64,000 nt of DNA from Gonocerus acuteangulatus (taxonomy: Eukaryota; Arthropoda; Insecta; Hemiptera; Coreidae), in the NCBI GenBank assembly GCA_946811695.1, contig OX328126.1:80916214-80980213 (forward strand), read 5' to 3'. A program made the translations under genes and the position numbers. The notes beneath the pieces are model-generated. The model worked only from the letters and a program-made list of their open reading frames with translations. It was not told the DNA's origin and ran no database searches. This document shows, piece after piece, positions 56,674 through 64,000 of this stretch (position 1 is the first letter of the stretch; the number at the start of each line of letters is the position of its first letter).

Positions 56674-59600
56674 AAAGAGGCCTTGAAGGGAGACAGCCAC
56701 TAGAATAGAAGAACTTCTTGATAGAGGATATTTGCTCTATCTCTGGCTTGGGGAAATATTATAAAACTTTTATATCTACATGCTTAACTCTTACTGCGGG
56801 ACAACAAAATTAGCAACTTACGTTAACTGCATTACAAAGGAAATGTTTTATACCACACATATGGCTCATAGACATTTACAAATGAAAAGTTAGTTTGACT
56901 TTAAACAAATATATTATTGAGGGGGGTCTCCCTGTGGTCTAGTGGCTAATGCCTTAGTTTCTCATGCGGGAGATGGTGGGTTCAAGTCCCACTGACGGCA
57001 GGAATTTTCTCATCTGACGGCTCGTTGAGAAAATTCCTTGCAGCACCAGGATGTCGGCGCTAATGGCCGAGAACAAAAATTATTGAGGTGTAGATAGTTA
57101 GCTGTCGAGGTGATAAGCAGTCAGGGAATAGTTGGGATTCGGCTAGGAAAACATCTACTTTTATGTGAAAATCTGAATTAAGGATGTTTCTGCTACTCTT
57201 AAGCCTTCATCAGCTAAAAGACGAAACACAAATGCATAATTAATAAACAGGATTGTTAAACGACTAAAGAAATATGGTAGATCTACAAATACAAATCACT
57301 TATAAGAACATTTTGTTGTTAACAAAAATAAGTAACAGAACATTATAAACAGGTAAGTGAACAATAATTTTTTACCTAGAACTTAGTTGAGAGTGTGTAC
57401 AGATAATCAAAAACAACAATTTAAAATGAAATAAGTACAAATGAATAGACAATAATAATATTTTTAATCTCTGATAATATCTAAGATACTAAATACCAAT
57501 GAGTGCCAGGGTGTAGAGAAAGACCAAAGTTAACAGTTAAGTGACCATGGTGAAAATATATAAAGAAGCTGGATTCTTCCCGGGTGTCTTTAACTAAACA
57601 TCAAGAAGGGGTGGGGAGAGGTCGGTAAAGATGAGAGGTTTCATGACAGGAAAAGGTGTTAATGAAAGGACGCCCAGACGGAAAAGCTGACTTGGGAAAA
57701 TGTTGATTTTGTGGAAAATATTGGATTAGATAGGAGAAATGTTTTGTTTTTTGGCACTATATATTATTGTTTACATGAAAGTACAAAAGAAAGTTCGTTG
57801 TGCATTTTAGAGAGTTCGCCTATTTTTCCTTTTGCACATGATGAAAAATGCATCATGAGATCTACTTGTGTCTAATCACAGCCAAGTGTTTATTAATATA
57901 AGTTAACTCACTCATTGGCGTTTTCATTCTGTTATAGGCGATTAGTTCTGGCCTTGGAATTTTCGTTGCTTTCAAAAGCTAGTAAAAAACTTCAAAAGAG
58001 TGACGAGGAAGAGGAGTCACTGAGCAGACAAGTTCTCTCTCTTGTGAACGTTGAGGAGATTCTCGAATTTGAGCTTTCTCAGCTGATTACAGAAGATGAA
58101 GAATTGCGAGAAAGCGTCGAAGGTTTCATTGCTGAGATGGCGGCCTTACTAAACGAGAACCTTCTAAATATTGATAGTTACTCGGAAAAGGTTCCTCATC
58201 CAAGGTAACTCTATAATTTCTCTTTCAACAAACAACATTCAATAATTTTAGCTCCTTTTAACAGGATTTCACCATTAAAATTCTATCGTACCATCCTATT
58301 TTCCTCTCCTCTATCCTTTTTTTCGCTCTTTATTATCCTACTGAAACCAATTGTTTCTGTATGCAGTAGTTGATTTTTTCCTATTTAATTATCATTGTTA
58401 GAGGTTTATTAAATTTGCTACAAGTTCTCCTCAGATTTCACGATGAACACTGAAATCGTTTTAACGTTTGAAGGAAAATATATAAAATAGTAAAGTAATA
58501 TATATTATTGAAGGAAATGTAATGCTCTTAACCCTATAACCGGCATTTATTTTTTGGGTACATCCTTGAAGAGTTATCCGTTTAAAAAAAGAGCAAAATG
58601 TGTGCAGAAAAACGTTAAAACAATTTCAGTGTTCATCGTGAAATCTGAAATTTGGTGACAACTGTCAACTAATGAATCTTTCAATTTCTCACCATTTCCA
58701 GTCAACGTATTGTCCGAAATATGGTCCATTATGAAGACGAACTGGAGGATCCTTAGGCATTTATTTTTTGGGTGCATCTTTGAAGAGTCTTCCAGTCAAA
58801 AATGGCAAAACATGAGCGGCAAACGTTTTTTTTTTCCAAAATGACAGACTTTCAAGAGCAGATATCTTGAAAACTAAAGATATCTTGAGAAACTTGATTG
58901 AGTAGAACTTGTTGCAAATTTAATCGGCTTTAATTTGTTATAGAATGGTCATGTTCTTAGGACGCATGGTTTTCGAGATATAAGTGAAAAATTGGACCTT
59001 CTACCCCCCCCCCCCCCCAATCCCCCGGCTCAAGGGCTTCAGGCGGGGAATTTTGACATGTTGACCTCCTAATTAGCTCAACAAAGTCCGTATGTTCAAG
59101 AATCAGATACCTCTGGGCCTGTTACGGGACAGACTTTTTTTTTTACTGGTCTAATTAATTTTCTATAATCCGTATTGTCATCTTTCATCTATATTTCTTG
59201 TTGACAGTATGATCGAGGTTCCAGCAAGACTACCAATCCACCACCTCTCAGGAGAGAGTCAAGGCTGTGCCCTCCTTGCAGCTCTCGCTATACTCCATGA
59301 TACTCCTCCCAATAGCCAGTTCGACATGTACCTCTTTAATCTATTGCTCAGTAAGTTTTTTCAATTATTCAATTATTATATATAAAAAAATTAGGGACAA
59401 GAAAGGGTATATAGCTCGCTAATAAATTTCACTGGCTTGTAATACATGATACTTATGATAAAACTGGACAACGGAACCATATGTTCACTGCAAGTTCAGC
59501 GCAGTAGGTGCCATAGGTGTATGTATTAGTTTTCTTTAATGAGATCCATTTGAAACCTAAAATGATAGAACATTTTATTGGTTATTTGTGAAGATTTGAT

Positions 59601-60380
59601 ATGCCAAATTTGACGATTTTCTACTTTACCGCAACGCCTTAGATTCTTATGCTGAAGATGGGGAGTCACTCCGACAGCAGGAATGTTTCTTATCTCAGGG
59701 CTCGTTGAGAAGGTTCGTTGCCACACCATGGATGTCGATGCTAATGGCACAGTTGTCAGTGCCCCATAAAAAAAAAAAAAAAAAGAAAAAAGTTTCACAA
59801 CTTTAAACACATATCACAATCGGTAAAGTAAACAATTGTCAAATTCGACATATAAATTTTTGGTAAATAACCACAGATTTTTATTAATATATATCAGTGT
59901 AATTTTATTTCCAAAAATATTCCCAGAAAAATATGTAATAGATAACGCTATTTTCTATAAAAAAAATGTTAAATACAACCAGTAGGAAAAGAGAAACAGA
60001 TATGGAGATAATGGAATCCTTGAGTGGTGCGAGGAACGTAAGTAAACAATTTAATGCGGACTTATTCAGCTAAACTTTCATTAAATTTTATATTCTCTTG
60101 CATTATCTTTCAGTACAGATAGTTACTTTTTATCATAGAAATTCTGGATGGATCTCAGAAAGGAAACAGCAGTTTATTGAGTGGATTGAACCCAGGCACA
60201 TTTCTCCGGTTTGTTTCACGGCGAGGATCTTCTTATCGAGGCCAACGAAAGCTCTTAAAAAGGATATGCTTTCTAGGATTCCGCAGTAAAAGGTCCGCAA
60301 AACAGCTCTTCTCAGCTGTCGACGAGCCAACAGCGGAGAACCTCTGGCTAACAGCCATCGTTATTGATTGCCTTATCCAG
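47610..60380 (+). CDS. URB2: URB2-like ribosome biogenesis protein, 5' part (10 exons)
   Basis: Large helical-repeat nucleolar protein; URB2/Npa2 relatives act in early 60S pre-ribosome assembly. Ten exons chain in phase: 47610-47640, 47784-48040, 50042-50392, 50848-51688, 51886-52061, 55433-55654, 56070-56323, 57938-58204, 59208-59350, 60114-60380. All introns are GT-AG. About 930 residues are covered; human URB2 has about 1,520, so the C-terminal Urb2/Npa2 domain must lie further on. Support: N-terminus MAATTGLLTTQLRNRL then KEEQVLSWILTNL, with the same layout as recalled human URB2 (W..., 'KEQVLL'), and an all-helical pattern with matching blocks such as AKLQRLQKFVSFFLENM and 'AALLPTAQVL'. 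Exon 10 has an internal frame break. The family call is by recalled similarity, without an alignment. Confidence 0.72.
47784..48040 (+). CDS. URB2: URB2 exon 2
   Basis: Acceptor CATACTTTCAG, donor TCA|GTAAGT. Encodes LRNRLSNEDEPIEKRLEVAY, KEEQVLSWILTNLEKA and IRPAVISQLLS; ends in phase 0. Confidence 0.8.
48400..48570. mobile_element. Small hairpin element
   Basis: Inverted arms: 'ttttcaagccttcatctggg' versus 'tctgaaggcttgaattgaaa', and outer 'gttaataaaactcca' versus 'gaagttttatcagc'. Same 'aagccttcatc' signature as the MITE at 22553. Confidence 0.7.
49374..49562 (+). mobile_element. SINE-A copy
   Basis: Box A TGGTCTAGTAGCTAGC, loop TTCATAA, box B GGGTTCGATCCCC, body GGCAGGAATTTTCTCATCTC, tail 'gtcggcgctaatggcc' then 'gatgcactgt' and poly-A. 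Flanked by an imperfect duplication (ACAAGGCAAACA / ACAATGCAAACA). Confidence 0.9.
49620..49745 (-). pseudogene. LINE C-terminal tail fragment
   Basis: The minus strand reads LTVKHILMDCRQQRNLTIPY, the zinc-finger-like tail after RNase H in Jockey/I-type elements, related to 17350-17700. Confidence 0.72.
50042..50392 (+). CDS. URB2: URB2 exon 3
   Basis: Acceptor TAATTTCAG, donor GAG|GTAAAA; 117 codons, phase 0 at both ends. Starts VLNYEESVSASIKSSIRSCC and ends DDKKMLFCEATNCLRE. Another possible acceptor 28 bp upstream (TTTCAG|CTCTC) would shift the frame. Confidence 0.8.
50427..50516 (+). mobile_element. SINE-B copy, truncated
   Basis: GGAGGCCTAGTAGGCCATGA head (box A), 'taaggcgtgagcactccag', degenerate box B, then poly-A without the family core. 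Lies in URB2 intron 3. Confidence 0.8.
50848..51688 (+). CDS. URB2: URB2 exon 4 (largest)
   Basis: Acceptor GTTTCAG, donor ATAG|GTAATA. 280 codons of helix-rich protein without known motifs (VLFYEPKFIESF ... NQVEAYRI). Ends in phase 1; the split codon GAT is completed by exon 5. Confidence 0.85.
51886..52061 (+). CDS. URB2: URB2 exon 5
   Basis: Acceptor TGATTTCAG, donor CAC|GTGAGT. Encodes TAVIINVEVISNLLNILL through FGMVYQDLH. Confidence 0.78.
53010..54032. mobile_element. Foldback element, 1.02-kb near-perfect palindrome
   Basis: Outer ends GAAGACAAGGTATAGTTGGG and its inverse CCCAACTATACCTTGTCTTC. Arms of about 490 bp meet near 53521. Each arm contains 'attggctgccttcttcagct' and GGACGTTTCGGCTG, the signature shared with 17758-18419. 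The right arm carries a short insertion relative to the left ('attagtttgttgtactgctt' near 53740). ORFs on the two strands are mirror images. Confidence 0.92.
54090..54217. repeat. 43-bp tandem repeat, 3 copies
   Basis: Units start TGTACAAGTCCTTCGTTCCA at 54090, 54133 and 54176, with single-base differences; the third is partial. Confidence 0.95.
55433..55654 (+). CDS. URB2: URB2 exon 6
   Basis: Acceptor TTTTGTCACAG, donor TTT|GTAAGT; 74 codons, phase 0. Encodes EDRLLKSYLILCRAFGAMK through ENCKAHHEF. Confidence 0.8.
55845..55985 (+). mobile_element. SINE-B copy, 5'-truncated
   Basis: Starts at degenerate box B (GTGGGTTCGATTCATC), core 'gttgaaaagggtggtaacct', then 'gtagattacccatctt' and an A-rich tail with 'aaataaataaaa'. 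In URB2 intron 6. Confidence 0.82.
56070..56323 (+). CDS. URB2: URB2 exon 7
   Basis: Acceptor TGTTTGACAG, donor AG|GTGAGT. Encodes FELLVQKVEAVSQVEEG, then WLWSHFLTLAPLFQSAEL. Ends with two bases of an Arg codon. Confidence 0.8.
56472..56676 (+). mobile_element. 5S rRNA-derived SINE with modular tail
   Basis: The head (56472-56582) is recognisably 5S rRNA: GCCAACGGCCATAACCACGT, 'gatcaccgaagttaagcaac' (box A) and 'ggtcagtacctgaatgggtg' then 'acc' (box C), with a deletion of about 10 bases before the 3' 'tgttggcatt'. Next comes AAAGGGTGGCAACCTGTAGA then TAGCCC, matching the SINE-B core, then GGCGCTAATGGCC and GATGCGCCGT plus poly-A, matching the SINE-A tail. A perfect 14-bp duplication AAGAGGCCTTGAAG flanks it (about 56459-56472 and 56675-56688). 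It lies in URB2 intron 7. It is a retroposon, not a working 5S gene. Confidence 0.93.
56921..57072 (+). mobile_element. SINE-A copy
   Basis: GGGTCTCCCTGTGGTCTAGT, box B GGGTTCAAGTCCC (mutated), body and tail as other copies but with a very short A-tail. Duplication ATTATTGAGG on both sides (about 56911-56920 and 57079-57088). Confidence 0.88.
57085..57720. mobile_element. Half of a foldback element (single arm)
   Basis: 'gtagatagttagctgtcgag', 'atagttgggattcggctagg' and 'aagccttcatcagctaaa' match the arm of the palindromes at 17758 and 53010. The inverse arm is missing, so this is a solo arm. Confidence 0.7.
57938..58204 (+). CDS. URB2: URB2 exon 8
   Basis: Acceptor TCTGTTATAG, donor AAG|GTAACT. 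Encodes RLVLALEFSLLSKASKKLQK and an acidic stretch (SDEEEESLS); ends with two bases completed as AGT. Confidence 0.8.
58205..59207. other. URB2 intron 8 content
   Basis: Contains an inverted pair ('cagatttcacgatgaacact' at 58433 and its inverse at 58628) and a direct pair ('tttattttttgggtgcatc'-like at 58547 and 58760). A poly-C of about 14 is at 59005. No gene. Confidence 0.65.
59208..59350 (+). CDS. URB2: URB2 exon 9
   Basis: Acceptor TTGTTGACAG, donor CTCA|GTAAGT. Encodes MIEVPARLPIHHLSGESQG then CALLAALAILHDTPP. Too short to stand out as an open frame, but both splice sites are strong and phases agree. Confidence 0.75.
59636..59780 (+). mobile_element. SINE-A copy, degenerate
   Basis: Retains 'cgccttagattcttatgctg', 'gcaggaatgtttcttatctc', 'agggctcgttgag', 'gatgtcgatgctaatgg' and a poly-A. 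Box B is lost. In URB2 intron 9. Confidence 0.72.
60114..60380 (+). CDS. URB2: URB2 exon 10, with apparent frameshift
   Basis: Joined to exon 9 it reads IQIVTFYHRNSGWISERKQQ and on to LKKDMLSRIPQ, then TAA at 60287-60289. Stepping one base forward at that point reopens the frame, giving SKRSAKQLFSAVDEP then AENLWLTAIVIDCLIQ, ending exactly at a donor CAG|GTAAAC. Either the sequence carries a one-base indel, the allele is broken, or a very short intron (about 80 bp ending CCGCAG) has been missed. Confidence 0.6.
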
Positions 60381-60504
60381 GTAAACAAAAGATCAATGAT
60401 TTTCATTTATTCTTTCATTCCTGTATAAAGAATACAATTTTTCAACTTTAGTTTTTTTTTGGGGTGATAAAAAGATTATGTTTATGTCAACTCAAATGTT
60501 TTGT

Positions 60505-60628
60505 CTAGAAAAAAATCTTTTCTGATGGAATGTTATTCAAGAGATATTCTGAATTTGCTCTGATGTTTTCCCAAGCTTCTTCAGTTACTTTATCGATCTT
60601 CATTAGGACTACGTTGTCATTAACGTTT
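60505..60628 (-). CDS. Minus-strand gene, last exon
   Basis: Encodes the soluble tail (VNDNVVLMKIDKVTEEAWEN ... SEKIFF-stop). Codon use is non-repetitive and the frame joins the upstream exon exactly (GAC AG|A AAC). Confidence 0.6.
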
Positions 60629-61137
60629 CTGAAAAGTAGACAAATAAAATTAACATCATATTAATGATGGATCAAACATTTAATATTGAATATATTGAAT
60701 TATTCTGTCATCTAAGGAAGAATTGAAGGGGTCGGGGCAAAATAGTGCCAAGCAACATTTTTAACAGAATTTAACTGTAGCTACGATACGTTGTTTATTA
60801 CGTGGGACTTTTAGTCTATGATGAAGCTACTAAGATATGACTTCAAAGTGGTCTGTATGCTACTTAAACTTGTTGCTCCTAACCATTTCAACCTATAGTC
60901 CCACATAATATCCAAAGTAGAGTAGCTACAGTTAAGTATTGTTAAAAATGTTGCTTGGCACTATTTTGCCCCAACCCCTTTAATTATTGAAATCTCTTTC
61001 AGTATAACTTATATTGGGGTCAAAAATTTGCTAATTTGTTGTTACCTGTCTGCTATTTTTCTCCAAAAACAAAGTGCAACTGCAACCGACACTGCTAGCA
61101 GCATTGTGTATTTCAGAGTTTTCTTCCTATTCCAAGT
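60505..61137 (-). CDS. Small single-pass membrane protein, C-terminal two exons
   Basis: Minus-strand exons 61137-61046 and 60628-60505 join in phase (92+124 nt = 72 codons with stop TAG at 60505-60507). The product contains TWNRKKTLKYTMLLAVSVAV, a hydrophobic helix of about 16 residues ending CFWRKIADR, then a charged tail NVNDNVVLMKIDKVTEEAWE and LLNNIPSEKIFF. Splice sites are good: acceptor TTTATTTCAG, donor ACAG|GTAACA, acceptor CTTTTCAG. Basic residues flank the helix. The N-terminal exon(s) lie at higher coordinates and were not found. A tail-anchored or mitochondrial inner-membrane role is possible, but I do not recognise the family. Its 3' end is 125 bp from URB2 exon 10, on the opposite strand. 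Confidence 0.6.
60728..60980. mobile_element. MITE in the intron of the minus-strand gene
   Basis: Ends GGGGTCGGGGCAAAATAGTG then CCAAGCAACATTTTTAACA, matched by the inverse ending TTTTGCCCCAACCCC. Arms are at least 60 bp; further imperfect pairing includes 'tgtagctac' and 'gtgggactttta'. No ORF. Confidence 0.88.
61046..61137 (-). CDS. Minus-strand gene, transmembrane exon
   Basis: Encodes TWNRKK, the membrane helix and WRKIADR. Begins in phase 0 after TTGTTTATTTCAG. Confidence 0.6.
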
Positions 61138-62040
61138 CTGAAATAAACAATATTTAGTTTTGATTAGTATATACAACATTGAAGGAACTATACCCTTCCT
61201 ACAAAACAGACTGGTTGATATTTTGTGGACTGAAAAAAGCAGCAATGTAGATGCTTTTTTGCTAAGTGTAATAAAATTGGTTGCCGAAAACTACTGAAAA
61301 ACACATCATTCAATTGATCTGATTTCGAATTCTTTTATTTACCCAAATCTTCAATGACTGTTGGCTGACTTGTGATAAAATAGAATGTAATCTATATTCA
61401 TAGATCTACTATATATCTTTCCTTAAACCTTTATTGGGTATGATCTCCATATGGGGATGCAGTTGAAACATTCTCCTACAGGTACGCTTTTGGCGTCAAC
61501 AAGTTCTAATCTGTTCTGACAGATAGAATAACTCCCCCCCCCCCCCCCGGGATTATGCCTACCCTGACGTCCCTTCCTACTCAGTTACCAGGGGATACCT
61601 TCAGCATTAGCACTCCTTGTGATTTATCATTGGCTAAAAAAACATAACAGGTGTTCTTAGGAGAGTAAATAGACATTGTTTGTAACACTGAATAACTTTT
61701 AACATAAAGAGCAAATTTTTCCCTATAAAGGGTTAATTTGAGGTTAACATAACTACATATTGATCCCTTCATCCTCGTTCCTTCCTGTACTCTCTCTGTT
61801 TGCACTTATTAATCATTTTACATACTTTATCTTTCATTGCGAAGGCTCTCTGTCATCAAAACATTGTCTCCATTCACGATTGTTAATAGATAAAGAATTT
61901 CAGGAATGATATAGATAAATTCAGAAATTTTACACTATAAAACACTTGAAAAGTATATTATCTGTTAACATGTAATTTGAATATAACATATGTTATTATT
62001 GTAGATCTACTGATGATTTTTGTTATTTGAATTTTGAAAA
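61138..62040. other. No gene seen
   Basis: May contain the missing 5' exon(s) of the minus-strand gene, but none was convincing. Poly-C at 61534-61548. Confidence 0.4.
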
Positions 62041-62044
62041 AAAA

Positions 62045-62165
62045 AAAAAAAAAGGCATTAGCCTGCCGAATCCTGGCTAGAAAATAGTGGTAACCTATAG
62101 ATAACCCGTCCTAAAATTCTGTCAATTATAAATGGATATTAAAATTAAAATAAATAAAATTATTT
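62045..62165 (+). mobile_element. SINE-B copy, 5'-truncated
   Basis: 'ggcattagcctgccgaatcc', core 'tggctagaaaatagtggtaa', 'cctatagataacccgtcc', 'aaaattctgtcaattataa' and an A-rich tail. The preceding poly-A at 62038-62053 may belong to it as an internal linker. Confidence 0.8.
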
Positions 62166-62510
62166 GAATTTGATGTACTTTTTTCCATCACTCGTTTCAG
62201 ACTTTTTCTTTGTTTCAAGTTTTCTAGGTAGATAAAAATCAGTCCTTATTTCAAATGCACTATTAACTTCTTTTTTTTTTTTCTTCTCTAAATTTGCCTG
62301 TTCTTTTTTTCCCAATTTGTTTTATATAAGTTCCTAACAGATATTAAATCTAGCATACATTTCTTTACTTTAATTGTCTTGGAGAAACCTTTTCAGCTCC
62401 CATGACTGCTCAAGCAGTCGAAAAGGGGTTGGGCCTGTTGAAGGCTCCAGCAGTTCACCCCTCCTTACATTTCATATCGTCTTAGTTCTATTCTCTCTTT
62501 CTCTCTCCCT
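62166..62510. other. No gene seen
   Basis: AT-rich with short poly-T tracts. 'ccatgactgctcaagcagtcg' near 62399 forms a short hairpin. Confidence 0.45.
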
Positions 62511-62900
62511 TCATATATATTCAGAGCACTAAATAAACGGCAAAACGGAAATAAATAAAATAAACGGAGTTGATGCAGAATGAAAAAGAAGTCCTTTGGC
62601 AGATATCTTGTTTTTGCTTTGTTTTCGAGAGAAACACAAAAAACTAAAAGAAATTATGAAAAGGCAGTCTTTCAGAAGACATGTATAAAAATTGTTAAAA
62701 GTATATGTTTTATCCCCAAGTCACCCTCATCCGTCGCATGAGATGGTCCTGGGAACAGATTACAGCAGAGCAATGCACAAATGCTATCCAGTCTGTCAAT
62801 GTGGAATTTGATGCTTGTATTGCTGCAAGGGGCCAAACCTTAAATTAGAAGAAGAAATTGTTATTTTATAATTATGTATGCGTCCAGTGTTAAATTTAAA
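62511..62900 (+). pseudogene. Internally deleted IS630/mariner-like element
   Basis: 62530-62690 is the inverse of the subterminal region next to the transposase at 45860-46010 ('gaagtcctttggcagatatc', 'tttcgagagaaac', 'gaaattatgaaaaggcag'). 62731-62838 then encodes only the transposase C-terminus: LIRRMRWSWEQITAEQCTNA then FDACIAARGQTLN-stop. The whole catalytic core is missing between them. Confidence 0.7.
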
Positions 62901-63334
62901 ATGTTTTAAGAATTGAAAATTTATTTTTATTAAGAATTGGAAGTTTTTTCTTGTTTTAGCACTTTCCACCGAAGGAAAGGAGATATTTTAAATTATGTTG
63001 AACTTGCAGCTTTACATGGCATAATTTAACACGTTCGGGCCCAGCGTCGTGGTGTATGCGTCCGAGAGATGTGTTCTGCGGGCCCAGCGTCGTGGCATAT
63101 GCGTCAGCAGATAACTTGCCTTTCTTTCTATACCGTAACTCCGGGCTTTGTTCTATACGCTTTGTATTTTATTTGGGACCTCATTAGGTATTCCCGGTTA
63201 GGTTTGCGGGTCTGGTATCATATGATACTGAATCCGCCCGAAAAATTCCGTGAGCAGGCCCACTATCGAAGCGTATTTGACATTTTACTAAAATGTAATT
63301 AATCCACTAAAAGTACATAATTTTAAAAGTTTCT

Positions 63335-63338
<4 letters not shown>
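62901..63338. other. Short tandem motif, no gene
   Basis: GGGCCCAGCGTCGTGG followed by 'tatgcgtc' occurs twice (63038 and 63080). The 77-codon ORF across it is unrecognised. Confidence 0.5.

Positions 63339-63401
<63 letters not shown>
63339..63401. repeat. Poly-T tract, about 62 bases
   Basis: The longest homopolymer in the window; it may be the A-tail of a minus-strand retroposon or an assembly-length artefact. Confidence 0.95.
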
Positions 63402-63402
<1 letters not shown>

Positions 63403-63529
63403 GCCGAAATAACTATACAAAAGGAAGACTTGGGCCCTCATGAAAATTTGGTGTGAAGCCATCGGTCCTGGAAGTGTTCATTTTTTCAACCAAAAAGATT
63501 CTTTGTTGTTTTTTTGGAAAAGGTAGATA

Positions 63530-63728
63530 AAACATATAATTTTATTGATTTTTCTGTAGGCGTTATGGAAGAATGCCTTTTCACAATTGTGTTTTAGTTT
63601 TTTGTGTTTTTCTTGGTAAGAAAGGTAAAATTAGATATATGCCAAAGGACTTTTTTTCTTTCTTTTATCATCCTGCATCGATTCCTAAAGTTTTGCCATT
63701 TTTGGGGGGGGGGGGACACTGTATATAT
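63530..63728. mobile_element. IS630/mariner-like element terminal fragment
   Basis: 'aagaatgccttttcacaatt', 'tatgccaaaggactttttt', 'cctaaagttttgccattttt' and a GGGACACTGTATATA end match the terminus at 45860-46029 and 44851-45242. Confidence 0.7.
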
Positions 63729-63896
63729 AAAGAGCCTGTAATCATGCAATTTACTGTTTATGCTTGAATGATGCAAGTGATAAAGTAAATGACTTCAAAG
63801 GCTGATTAACCTTAAAATAAACCAAAAAAAAAAATGCATTTTTCTTTGTACACTCCTTCATACAAATACATTTTAATTACTGAAATACTCTTCCTA

Positions 63897-64000
63897 ATCC
63901 AGCGTTGTCGGGACCGGGGTACAGTCGGATTAGAGAAAACGCTGGATTAGAGAATTCAGCTAGAAGCAATCAATTATAAATTTGAAAAATCTTATTATTT
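63897..64000 (-). mobile_element. pogo/Tigger-like element, second copy (cut by window end)
   Basis: 'taatccagcgttgtcgggac', 'cggggtacagtcggattaga' and 'aacgctggattagagaattc' are the inverse of 41655-41715. The left terminus is degraded and the rest lies beyond the window. Confidence 0.75.

Noticed and set aside
63069..63302. 77-codon ORF as the missing URB2 C-terminal exon
   Set aside because: Does not show the conserved end of the URB2 family, has no suitable acceptor in phase, and includes a local tandem motif.

Overview
This window is AT-rich eukaryotic genomic DNA from an animal. It has GT-AG introns of 0.4-3.4 kb, long (TA)n and poly-T runs, and about 45 kb packed with decayed transposable elements. 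Remnants of copia, Tc1-type and IS630/mariner-like transposons, LINE tails of the Jockey/I and RTE types, and tRNA-derived SINEs suggest an invertebrate, most probably an arthropod. That placement is inference; nothing here fixes the species.

Three protein-coding genes can be supported. (1) PSMB2, the proteasome beta-4 type subunit, is complete on + (1833-4822) with four exons encoding 206 residues; its first intron has a GC donor. (2) A URB2-like ribosome-biogenesis gene on + starts at 47610. Ten exons can be chained in phase to 60380, and the gene must continue past the window because the conserved C-terminal domain has not been reached. Exon 10 appears to carry a frameshift. (3) The last two exons of a small single-pass membrane protein lie on - (60505-61137), just downstream of the last visible URB2 exon and probably inside a URB2 intron.

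Layout: 1-1067 copia gag-pol remnant; 1.8-4.9 kb PSMB2; 5-46 kb gene-poor, repeat-dominated DNA; 47.6-60.4 kb URB2 with repeat-filled introns; 60.5-61.1 kb the minus-strand gene; 61.2-64 kb more transposon debris. The repeat region holds a long uncharacterised family ('family R' here, with two neighbouring near-complete copies at 21.1-25.1 kb), several 0.7-1.1 kb foldback elements, minisatellites with 21, 30, 31, 43, 84, about 145 and about 160 bp periods, and many short inverted-repeat elements.

The most distinctive find is a 5S rRNA-headed SINE at 56472-56676 with a perfect 14-bp target-site duplication. Its middle matches one tRNA-SINE family in this window and its tail matches another, so the SINEs here look modular. 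PSMB2 and URB2 are unrelated housekeeping genes (protein turnover; 60S ribosome assembly) and show no sign of working together. I found no convincing new multi-gene system; the novelty is in the mobile-element fraction.
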